45,000 nt of DNA, from the NCBI GenBank assembly GCA_009746045.1, contig RPFO01000296.1:806239-851238 (forward strand), in the 5' to 3' direction. The notes below the pieces were generated by a model. The model saw only the letters and a program-made list of their open reading frames with translations. It was not told the origin of the DNA and made no database searches. Shown piece by piece: positions 1 to 10,000 of this stretch (positions are counted from its first letter, which is position 1; each line of letters opens with the position of its first letter). This DNA is from Mesostigma viride (Eukaryota > Streptophyta > Mesostigmatophyceae > Mesostigmatales > Mesostigmataceae). Made by a program: the position numbers and the translations under genes.

Positions 1-362
1 GATACGCAGGGTCCAGCGACGCCATGTACTCGGGGGGAAGCATGCCAGGGAGCCCCCTGGCGGGGCGCCCTGGAAGCGGGTCGTACGCGGGGTCCCCGAT
101 GGCGGGCGGGGGCGCGAGTGGCGGAATGATGGGTGGGGGGGCGTATGGTAGCAATGGGGGAGCGCGTCAGGTCCCAGTCACGGGCACGGTCTCGCGGGTG
201 CTCCCGTCGGAGGGTTCGCAGGGAAGTGGGCTGGGTGTGCGCATGAGCGCGGAGCAGCGGGCGGGCCCGGTGCTGACGGGGAATCCGGAGGCGGATGCCG
301 ACATTCTGGCGTTTTACAAGGCAAAGGAACGGCTGCTGTCATCGCGGATGAATAAGCAGTAG
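1..362 (+). CDS. C-terminal exon of an unidentified gene (5' end outside window)
   Basis: The frame is open from the left edge (first full codon at base 3) to a TAG at 360-362, so the ATG at 24 is probably internal. The visible 119 residues have two parts. The first is a Gly/Ser/Met/Pro-rich low-complexity stretch in which short motifs such as YAGS and SPMAGG recur. The second is a more ordinary, charged tail that contains GNPEADADILAFYKAK and ends in SSRMNKQ. The tail looks like a conserved C-terminal helix, but I do not recognise the family. GC-rich codon use agrees with the other coding exons here. It could be the last exon of a spliced gene, because no acceptor is needed inside the window. 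A possible polyadenylation signal ATTAAA lies at 506-511. Confidence 0.6.
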   Translation, partial: YAGSSDAMYSGGSMPGSPLAGRPGSGSYAGSPMAGGGASGGMMGGGAYGSNGGARQVPVTGTVSRVLPSEGSQGSGLGVRMSAEQRAGPVLTGNPEADADILAFYKAKERLLSSRMNKQ

Positions 363-740
363 GGCAGGAGGTCCTGTTTACGGTACGGGACAGAGCAGCA
401 GATGAAGTTGCGCGTTTGGTAAGTGGCCAATTGGTGACTGCCCATCGACTTGCCCAGGTCCAAGACAGTTAATGCCATGCAAGCTTGGTGGGCCGACGCC
501 TTTGAATTAAAGCTGTTGTCTCACTTATGTGCACGAGATGCATGAAGTCATGATCGGTAATGGCATGATGAGGCGTCAGGTGGCAAACAAGAACGCTGTG
601 GACGTTGGTAAGCCACATTGAGAATATCATAACGCCGGTTGTCAGCCATGGCTAGCATTTAATACAGCTCTAGCCCATTGTAAACAGATTGTAAGGTATG
701 TCTCTTGTCCTATAGTCATGGCATGGAACAGCCTTGAATG
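363..740. other. Intergenic / presumed 3'UTR
   Basis: No coding frame or structured repeat is visible. The first ~150 bases are probably the 3'UTR of the gene ending at 362, with ATTAAA at 506-511 as a candidate poly(A) signal. The stretch ends at the target-site duplication of the LINE copy at 752. Confidence 0.4.
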
Positions 741-751
741 GATAAACCAAT

Positions 752-1869
752 TGAATTGAATTGAATTGAATTGTAACATAACTCCGTTGGGAGTATATGT
801 AGCACATAGCCCTTGAGAGGGGGGCATATGGCCTAGCATACATCCTAAGCTACTTCCTGCAAGGGTGGGGATGTAAAGGACCCTTGCTCTAGGTGCACCA
901 GGGCACTTGCATCCCCATGATCTTCAAGCTATGCCCAGCGAAGGGGGAGCCTGTCATGGGGGGGAAGATCAGCATAGCTATACAAAAAGCTAGGGCATGG
1001 CTGCTCAGCAGGGAGTTACTCCCTGCATGGGCACTGCATAATTAAATAAAGCTAGGCATCATCTGGGGGGTGGCTCATCATAGGCACACATGTACATGAC
1101 TAAAAAGGCTAGGCCTCAGCTGGTATAGTGCCTGTAGTAGGCGGGCATGTACAAGGCCACTGTCTAACTATTCTACACTACTGCTGTATTCCTCTAGGCT
1201 GGGGCTGGAGGTGCTGGGGCCGCGGTGGTCGAGGGGGTCGCTTGCCAGGGCTTGTGGCCGACGTAGATGGCCGCCCCCTTCCAGTACACCGGCTGGCCCG
1301 CCTTGGTCTGCCGGAGCTGGAGGTAGGTCGGCCATAGCTCCCGTCGCCGTTGTTGCTGTGCCAGGGTCAAGTCGTCGTCAAGGGTGAAGAGAGTCTTCTC
1401 CGGCGAGCCGCTTGCGGCGTCTGAGAAAAGAAATCTTGTCCGCCGGGGTCTTAAAGGTGAGAAGGAGCGGGGGCGGCCCGGCCTTACCCCGCGCGCGGGG
1501 AAGGCGGTGGGCGGCCAGCTCGATCTCACCAGTAAGGCCCATGCGATCAAGGATTTCTCTCTCAAAAGCACGCGCAAGCTTCTCGGAGTTCTCACCTTCC
1601 TCCATCTTGAGATTCTTGACAATGACGTTGAGGCTGCGCTTGGCGAGCTCGGCCTCCTCGCGGAGGTCAAGCGTCTGCCGCTGGAGCTGGGCTGCGACGG
1701 CGGAGGTGGTGGAGGTGGTATGTTGCTTAAGCATGTCCGCCCAGGTCGTGATGGGAGGAGCATCGCCGGCCAGGCCAGCCGGGGCTGGCTTGGCGGCAAT
1801 GTCCTTCACTGCCTGGGCGGTGAGGCTTGCTGTGTTCTGCAAGACCTCGATAGCGATTGCATTATCCTT
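752..1869 (-). mobile_element. LINE-derived element: ORF1 fragment plus 3'UTR, no ORF2
   Basis: A 1118-bp insertion is bounded by a perfect 11-bp target-site duplication, GATAAACCAAT, at 741-751 and 1870-1880. Read on the minus strand it starts inside an ORF1-like frame (no start codon of its own), continues through the C-terminal part of that ORF to about 1195, then has ~400 bp of 3'UTR and a microsatellite tail of AATTC units at 752-772. The last ~45 bases before the tail (ATGTGCTACAT...CCCAACGGAG) recur at the 3' ends of the other LINE copies in this window, which fixes the family and the strand. No reverse transcriptase lies between ORF1 and tail, so either an internally deleted or ORF1-only source was mobilised. 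Inference: mobilised in trans by a full LINE. Confidence 0.85.
1195..1869 (-). pseudogene. LINE ORF1-like protein fragment, frameshifted
   Basis: The frame down to about 1400 encodes a segment with TTWADMLKQ, a Lys/Glu-rich probable coiled coil (QRQTLDLREEAELAKRSL) and a domain ending in TPADKISFLRRRKRLAG. The conserved continuation (TLDDDLTLAQQQRRRELWP, then QTKAGQPVYWKGAAIYVG) is in another frame down to 1195. A single frameshift near 1385-1410 therefore separates the two halves of one domain. The pattern (basic region, LDxDLT, R...LWP, G.pvYwkG..iyV) is that of the C-terminal domain of L1-type ORF1 proteins, which bind the element RNA. The first residues seen upstream of this in the open frame come from the target site and flank, not from the element. 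Confidence 0.6.
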
Positions 1870-2095
1870 GATAAACCAATGATCGACCATATTAAATATC
1901 GAACATCAAGCTAGAAACGTGCATATTGGACACTTTGCTTACTAGCGGCGGTGCGTGATTTGGCAGGGGCGACGCCAGTCAACTAGCTAGGCACACACAA
2001 TGATGTTCCAAATCAAATCGGCCAGCTGTTTCAATGGGTGGGTGGGACTTTATATGTGTGTGTGGGTGGAACTTTAGTGTGCGGGTGGAACTTAA

Positions 2096-2190
2096 GTGGG
2101 TGGGTGGGTGGGTGGGTGGGTGGGTGGGTGGGTGGGTGGGTGGGTGGGTGGGTGGGTGGGTGGGTGGGTGGGTGGGTGGGTGGGTGGGTG
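2096..2190 (+). repeat. (TGGG)n tetranucleotide tract
   Basis: About 24 uninterrupted copies of TGGG follow a looser GGGTGGG-rich lead-in from about 2037. Four or more GGG runs at 1-base spacing give strong G-quadruplex potential on the + strand. The Thr-His-Pro-Pro and Gly-Trp-Val-Gly open frames across it are by-products of the repeat. Confidence 0.95.
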
Positions 2191-2339
2191 AGGACAAAGC
2201 TTCCTGGCTGGGCGGGCGTCACGCCCGCGCCCAGGCACCAGCTAGTATTGCCTGATGTGATCCGGCACCTGATACATGCGATGATTTTCTTTTGCGTTCT
2301 CCACTCGATCTTCCGTGGTATCAACATAGCTTCCTGCAT

Positions 2340-2565
2340 TGCATAGCCATAATAATCTTCCACCCCATGCCAGGCCTTCTAGGTATGATACATCATGGTG
2401 GTACAGGTGCACCTTGTGCACCCAGAGTAGGTGGCGGTTTACATCCCCCCACCTGCAGGTTGTAGCTCAGAATGTATTACAAACCATATGCCCCCTCTCA
2501 GGGCTATGTGTTACACAAGCTCCCAACGGAGTTATGTACGTTCTTAATTAATTAATTATAATTAA
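2340..2565 (+). mobile_element. Short 5'-truncated LINE 3' end
   Basis: The stretch contains the same 3'UTR as the element at 752-1869, in the opposite direction (shared landmarks: AGGTGCACC, TTTACATCCCC, CATATGCCCCC, CTATGTG, CTCCCAACGGAGTTATGT). It ends in a TTAA-type tail at about 2543-2565. A probable 9-bp target-site duplication TTCCTGCAT lies at 2331-2339 and 2566-2574. It has no coding capacity. Confidence 0.7.
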
Positions 2566-2574
2566 TTCCTGCAT

Positions 2575-4032
2575 GACTGCCCTGGCCCCCGCTCAGCAAG
2601 GATGGCGTCGGCCGCGCAGTGCAGCGCCGGAGCTAGGATCGAGCACATGACCTGGGTAAGTAAGTAAGTACTTGCGTGTCATGCGCAAAGGCATGCCACG
2701 GAGTACTATGCTAATCTCATTAGAAAAATAATTACACAAAAGTTTAATGACCTGGGTGCTGCATGGCTGATATAAGCTTGCCAGTTGCCACGTACGCTGG
2801 ACGCCAAGCAAGACGCTCAATGCGGTGCAGGCCAAAGTCTTGAATCAGTCAAGAACTTCAAGGTCGCCATCAAGTTGCAGCCCCAAATCACCGCTCCAGA
2901 TTAGCTGCATGCATGGGGCTAGAAAGTAGCAGCCGCTCTGGCCGGCCTCTCGGAGAACACCAAGACAACCCTCACTCGCCTGCAGCTGCACCAGTTGGAC
3001 GGAAAGCAAGGTGGTGCAGGACCTCAACGGACAGGTCTCAAGAATTAAGCTCGATGCGGCGGCCGGCGGTCATTAGCAGACTGCTATGCAGATTGAGGCC
3101 CGGCCTTACCTTGGCAGGTGCCAGAGATTGCCGGCATGCTGCATGTCAGCTAGACAGCCACCATCACCGCGGCCTGCATGCATGCAGTGGCCCGCTGGGC
3201 CCGCGCAGCTATAGGAGCCCCCCCTCCTGCATGCCACACCTGGGCGGACCTGCTCAAGTCCCAGGCGGCCTCGATCAGCCCTCAATTCGATCCACTATAC
3301 CCTCTCGCATTGTCATGTATCGACATTGTGCATTGTGAAATTTATACCAACAAATACAGAAGAAATTGGAAACCTGGTTGTATGACTGGACTAAAGGGAC
3401 CTATGAGGCCCTATTTGCAACCATGTCATAGCTTGTAATTGCAGCCTTCTGTCCGGCCGGCCGTCGTTCCAACCGTGACCACTATGCATAGTGCACAGGA
3501 GTTAGATGTTTCAATAGGCATGCACGCAAAACAGAGGTAAGTCATGCCCAGGGCTGAGGAGAGCCGCTACAGTACCAACATCATCTGCCATTGCATTGTA
3601 GAAGACATCCTAGATGAGGACTGTATCCCCATATCTAGTGCAGCTAGGGTTGGGGCATGCATGATGCAGACAATTGTTTTTTGACTTTTCTGTAGGTATT
3701 TTCTAAGAAACTTTGTATTATTATTGTACATACTCCATGGCATGGGCACTCTGCGCATGACACGCAATTTATAGAGATGCACACTGAACATATAGACACA
3801 CTGAAAAACAGAAAACACAACAATGAGTACGTGTCAGAGATGTAGCCGTCAATCCAATGAGCTATGAACAGCAAACTAAAACCTGTGCCGCGTCACATGC
3901 AGTCCGTACGTGGACAGGTAAACCTATGAAAAGTGTTCAAAGATCTGAAACAGCCTTTCAGCTATGCAGTTGTGCCTACACAGTCACGGATGGACTGGGA
4001 AACGTCAAAGCACGCTAGCCATATTTGGCGCA
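2575..4032. other. Gene-poor stretch between LINE pieces and the ANK-TIR gene
   Basis: Apart from the ORF1-like remnant at 3100-3290, I see no supportable gene. The bases just left of 4033 should hold the 3'UTR of the minus-strand ANK-TIR gene. Confidence 0.4.
3100..3290 (+). mobile_element. Probable LINE ORF1 remnant
   Basis: The frame around 3220-3270 reads APPPACHTWADLLKSQAAS, which resembles APPITTWADMLKQHTTS in the ORF1 fragment at 1195-1869; the DNA also matches (ACCTGGGCGGAC.TGCT.AAG). The upstream part contains a stop and the rest is degraded. Neither a tail nor a target-site duplication was found, so the ends are approximate. Confidence 0.4.
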
Positions 4033-7000
4033 CTATTTGCTTCGTCCCGTAAGAACCAAGAGGTCTTTGGCAAATTTTCTCTTCATGGACTGCGTCATGC
4101 CCCCCGATGCATCCACATACAGCAGTTCAGACACCAACAGTGCGTTGCGTGTGCCCTTGGGCGGGAACTGGCTTGGAAACCGCGTCGTAAGCACCAGCAC
4201 GACCGGCATCTTGCGCACCGCCACTGCGAGCGTGAGTTCCTTCTGGCAGATGTCGCTTTTGAAGTAATACTCCGAGTCCACGCAGCAGACCACGACGTCA
4301 CGGCTGTCGATCTCCCGGCTGATGGTGTCATACAGCTTCTCCCCGGCCCCCAATCTGCCGCGGTCCGTCCATACATTGGCACCGCACTCCTCGAGCAGCT
4401 GCACCGTGTCCTCAAACACGGGCCCGTCCGCGCTCTGGGCGTGCGAGATGAACACCTTGAGCTTGGCCAGACTGGGCAGCGGGCTTTCATCCTCGTCCTC
4501 CACCGTGGGTTCCTCATCAACGTCCGATTCCGTGGATGCAGCCGAGCCTTCGCGGCCCTCCAGCGCCTGGACGACCCCCTGTTTCCCGCGGCTCCGCGCC
4601 AGCTGGAGCGCCGTGTTCCCCAACCTGTCCACGGCGCTCGTCTTGGCACCGCGCTCCAGCAGCAGCTTGACCACCTGTGGGTGGCCCCCGCTGGCGGCCG
4701 CCATGAGCGCGGTCGCCCCATTCGCCGTCGACACGTTCACATCTGCCTGGTGGTCTAACAGATACTTGACAACGTCCACGTGGCCCTTGAGCGCCGCAAA
4801 GTACAGCGGCGTTGCGCCGCCCATCCCCGTCTTCACGTTTGTTTTCGCGCCGCAGCCTACCAAGCACTGCACGGTGGAAAGCGAGCCGTCGTGGGCTGCC
4901 AAGTGCATGAGCGCGCTGCCCTCGCCGTCGACCGGTTCGTTGAGCCGAGCCTTGCCGCCCTTGACCATTAGCTGCACCAGATTCCATTCGCCAGCATGGG
5001 CGGCAACAGAGATTGCCGAGCCCTTCACGCTGGTGCTGCCGCCCATGAGCTGCTTACCGTCGACCACTGCGTTGCTCGTCAAGTCAATATCCGCGCCCGC
5101 CTCGACGAGCGCCTGAACGATCTCGTCCTGGCCACCTTCCTCGACCGCGACGAGGAGCGCCGGCTCGCCGCCCTGGCTGCGGCCGTTGACGTCCACCTTA
5201 TTCTCAAGGAGACATCGGACGACGTCGACCCGGCGGGACTTGATCGCGAGCACAAGCAGGCAGTTGCCATCGGCGTCCGCCTCGCCCAGGGACGCCTGGC
5301 CTGTCACCACCAGCCGCTTGACGACATCCCACTTTGCACGCTGCGCCGCGAGGATGATAGGCGGAACCTTGCCTTTGCCTCGTGCGTTGAGCAGGCCACA
5401 CGGGCGGCTGTTCTTGGCAAGGCACTCCACGATGTCCCAGTTCTCAGCGGACGCTGCGAGTGTGACCGGCGTCTCCCCCTCGTTGTCCGTCATACTGGCA
5501 TCCGCGCCGCTCTGCAGAAGGCATGCGACCACGTCGCACTTCTGCCTGCGGACGGCAAATGCCAGCACCGTGCTATCACGCCCGTCCTTGACCTTGACGT
5601 TCAGGGATGCGGCCTTCTTGATCTTGCTGGCCAGGTACTTGACCACGTCCCATTCCTCCGCCATAGCTGCCGCATTGAGCGCCGTCACTCCCGTTCCGTG
5701 TTGGGCCGTCAGGATCTCGTCGGGTCGATCAGCGACGAGCGCCTTGACGGCATCCAGCTTGCCTTTCTTGGCCGCCAAGATCAGCGGCATGGGCCCCATG
5801 TTGCGTGTGCTCACGTCGACTTGAATGCCCTGGACACCGGCGAGCATCCGGACCACCTCCCACTGGTCCTGTGACGCAGCCACGCCGAGCGCGGTGAGCT
5901 CCTCCTCGTTCCTGAGGTTCACGTCCGCTTTGAGTTCGATCAGGCAGCGCACTACGTCCACAAAGCCCCTTTCCGCGGCCACAATAAGTGCCGTGTTGCG
6001 CCCCTGGCCCGTCCCGTCCACCTTGGCGCCGTGCTTCACCAGCTCCCGGACGATGCTGTCGTCCTTCTTGAGCACCGCGAGAATGAGGAGCGTGTCGCCC
6101 TTGCTGGGCTGCGCCGCCAGGTTTGCCGTGCGGTTGGCCGCGAGGGACTTCACGACGGACCACTTGTTCTGGCTCGCCGCCAGCGTGAGCACCGTGTTGC
6201 CGCTTGGGTCCGCCACACTGACGTCCGTGCCGGGCTGCTCCGCAAGATATTGTACCACCTCCCACTGGTTTTGGTGCGCTGCCAGCATGAGCGCCGTGAA
6301 GCCTTTGGCATCACGCGCATTCAGCTTCACCCGAGACACCCTCGCCAGGTACCTGACAATCTCCCACTTTTGGCGTGCCGCCGCCATGAGCAGCGCCGTG
6401 TTCTTCTGCTCGTCCGTCACGTTCAGGTCCGCGTCGTTGTTCACAAAGCATTCGACCACGTCCATCATGCCAGCTGCCACGGCGGCAATCAGCACAGGGA
6501 AGCCCGACGTCGTCATCACGTTCAGGTCAGGCCGCCCGCGGGGGGGGCGCGCCGCCGCGAGGCATTTGACGACCTCCCAGTGGTTCTTCGACGCGGCCAC
6601 GCCCAGCGCGGTCAGCTTCTGCGCGTTCTTCAAGTCCACGTCCGCCCCATGCTTCACGAGGCACGACACTGCCTCTTTCTGATTGAAGCTGGCAGCAAGA
6701 GTCAAAAGCGTGTTCCCGTCAGCAGCCTTCACGTCCAGCTTGGCGTTCGCGATGCATGCGAGGCACATGACCACATCCCAGTGGTTGAGCTTGGCCGCCG
6801 CCAGGATAGGGAGCACCCCGTCCTTGCCCGCCGCGTTCACCTCCAGCTGCGCCGCCGCGTGCCTGCTGCTGCCCACGAGCGCCTCCACGACGTCCTGCAG
6901 CCCCTCAGAGCTCGCCATGAGCAGCGGCGTCGCCCCTGTCTTGGTGTACACGTTCAGGTCAACACCCTCCACAGACGCCAGCAGCTTCACAACCTCCCAC

Positions 7001-10000
7001 TGGTTGTTCCCCGCTGCGACGGCGAGCGGGGTGAGCATCTTGTCCGCATTCTTGGAATTCACTGCCGCCGGCGACTTGTCCACCAGCAAGCGGACCACGT
7101 CCACAAGACCCCCCTGGGCTGCCAGGTGCAACGCCGTGCCCCCCTTGCGCGTGCACACGTCCAACTCGATGCCGTCATGCTCCGCGAGGCACTTGACGAC
7201 GTCCCAGTGGCCCTCCGATGCGGCGCGGGAGAGCGCCGATTGGCCCTCGGCGTCGCGCACGTTCACATCGGCCGAGAGGTCCAGCAGGCACTGCACCACG
7301 TTCAGCTTCCGTCCTTCACTGGCCATGATGAGCGCGGTCGCGCCTCGCTGGTTCTTGGCGTTCAGGGCGTTCGCGTTCCGGTCGTGGATCTGCTGCATGA
7401 CCTCGATCTGCTCATGCAGCGACGCGAGGATGAGCGGGGTGTTGCCGTCGGGCGTCCTGATGTCCACCTCGCAGTTTCTCACGTCCAAGATGCACTTCAC
7501 AACATCCCAGTGCCCCCGCCAGGCCGCGAGCGTCAGCGCGCATGCCTGCTCGTTGTCCTTGATGTTGACGTCTGCGTCGTGCTTGACGAGGCACTCAACG
7601 ATGTCCAGGTTGCCTGCATCGGCGGCGATGATCAGCGCCGTGGCCCCCTTTGCGTTAGTGGCGTCCACATCAGGCGGGCACTGCAGCTGCAGGAGGCTTC
7701 GCACCATGGTCAAGATCCCTCTCTCTGCTACCATGATGAGGGCGGTCGCCTGTTCCGGACCGCGCGCGTCCACATCTGCCCCTTGGCTCACCAGGCACCT
7801 CACCACGTCCTGCTGGTCTTGGAGTGCTGCCAACATGAGGGCAGTGTGACGATCGCGCGTGCACACCTCCAAGTCCACACCCTCCACCTTGGCGAGGAAC
7901 TTGACAACCTCCCACTGCTTGGCATCCGCCGCCGCCAGAATCTCCGTCATCCCATCCGACCCCCTGCACACGTTCAACTTCACGTCCTTGAAGGCGGTGA
8001 GTCGTTGCACAGCGTCCAGCTTGCCCTGCTGTGCCATCATGATCAGGGCAGTGGCTCCGTTCTGGCCTGCAGCGTTGATGTCTGCCTTGCGCCCCTCCAG
8101 CATCTCCACGATGTCCATCCGCCCCTGCAGTGCTGCCAGAATAAGCGGGGTGTTACCATCCTGGGCGCGCACGTTCAGGTCAATGACAGGTACATCTGCG
8201 AGCTTGGTGAGAATCGTCCAGTTACCGGCGGCGGCGGACAGAGAGAGTGCCGTGTCCCCATTCGCCGCCTTCACGTTCACAATGTCAGGATCGTGCTCCA
8301 CCATAGTCTGCAGCACATCGACCTGACCTTGCTCTGCCGCCCAGATGAAAATGGTGCTCCCGCCAGGCGTCTTCACGTCAAGGTGGGTCCCAGGCCGTGC
8401 CGCCAAGAATTTCACCATGTCCCACCGGGCCTGCTTGGCGGCTAGCAAAAGTGCACAGTCAGCATTGGCGGGCGCAGCATTCACATTCGCCTTGCATTCG
8501 CCTGCCAGGAACTCAACAACATCCCACTCATCTTGCATGGCCGCCAGCAAGAGGGGCGTCCTTCCCTCCGCATTTTGCACGTTCGGATCCGCATTGTTAG
8601 CCAATGCCAGGCAACGCACAATGTCCCAGCGTTTTTTCATGGCTGCCAATGCCAGCGGCATAGTGCCACTGTCATTGCCTGCCATGTTGACATCGACGCC
8701 CTTGTCCACCAACACCTGGACCACATCCAGCCGTTCCTCCGCGATTGCCTGCAGGAGCACTGTGTCCCCACCCTTTGTCATGGCATCCAGCTTAGCTCCC
8801 TCAACCTTGGCGAGCACCTTCACCATCTCCCACTTCTGGGCGCTCGCCGCCATGGAAATGGCCATCAGCCCGCCCTCATTCTCGACATTCACGTTGACTC
8901 TGAGGCGGATGAGGCAATGCACAGTGTCCAGGTCGTCCTTCTCCACAGCCTTGATGAGCGCCGTGGCTTTGTGCTGGCCCTGGAGGTCTATGTTCGCCTT
9001 CAAATCTGCCAGATTCTGCAGAGTCTCGCGATTGCCCCGCAATGCAGCCAGGATGAACGCGCTGTTGCCAGCCTTATCAGTTGCATCCAAGTTGGCTTTC
9101 GGAACAGCTGAGATCGCCTGCACCATCTTCCAGTTGTCATCCGCAGCAGCCCGTACGAGAGCACACTCCCCTTCTGAGTTGGTGACATTCACATCAGCCT
9201 TGAGGCCCAGGAGGCAGCAAACCGTCTTAAGGTTGCCTTTCCGCACCACAGAAATGAGCGCCGTGTCCCCATTCGCCGCCTTCACGTTCACAATGTCAGG
9301 ATCGTGCTCCACCATAGTCTGCAGCACATCCACCTGACCTTGCTCTGCCGCCCAGATGAAAATGGTGCTCCCGCCAGGCGTCTTCACGTCAAGGTGGGTC
9401 CCAGGCCGTGCCGCCAAGAATTTCACCATGTCCCATCGGGCCTGCTTGGCGGCTAGCAAAAGCGCACAGTCAGCATTGGCGGGCGCAGCATTCACATTCG
9501 CCTTGCATTCGCCTGCCAGGAACCCAACAACATCCCACTCATCTTGCATGGCCGCCAGCAAGAGGGGCGTCCTTCCCTCCGCATTTTGCACGTTCAAATT
9601 CGCATTGTTAGCCAATGCCAGGCAACGCACAATGTCCCAGCGATTTTTCGTGGCCGCCAAAGCCAGCGGCATAGTGCCACTGTCTCTGCCGGCCATGTTG
9701 ACATCGACGCCCTTGTCCACCAACACCTGGACTACATCCAGTTTCCCCTTGAGCGTTGCCAGCAGGAGCACTGTGTCCCCACCCTCCGTCATGGCATCCA
9801 ACTTAGCGCCCTTGACCTTGGCGAGCACCTTTACCACCTCCCATTCCTGGGCGCTCGCCGCCATGGAAATGGCCATCAGCCCGTCCTCATTCTCGGCATT
9901 CACGTTGGCTTTGAGGTGGATGAGGCCTTGCACGACATCCAGCTTGCCTTGTGCCGCCGCCACAATGAGTGCTGTGGCTCGGTTCTTGCCCGTAGCATTC

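Noticed and set aside
1979-2363. (THPP)n and (VGGW)n open frames
   Set aside because: Translations of the (TGGG)n tract.
6031-8445. 804-codon plus-strand open frame and other long frames antisense to the ankyrin gene
   Set aside because: His/Arg/Leu-rich composition and periodicity mirror the ankyrin repeats on the other strand; no domain of their own.
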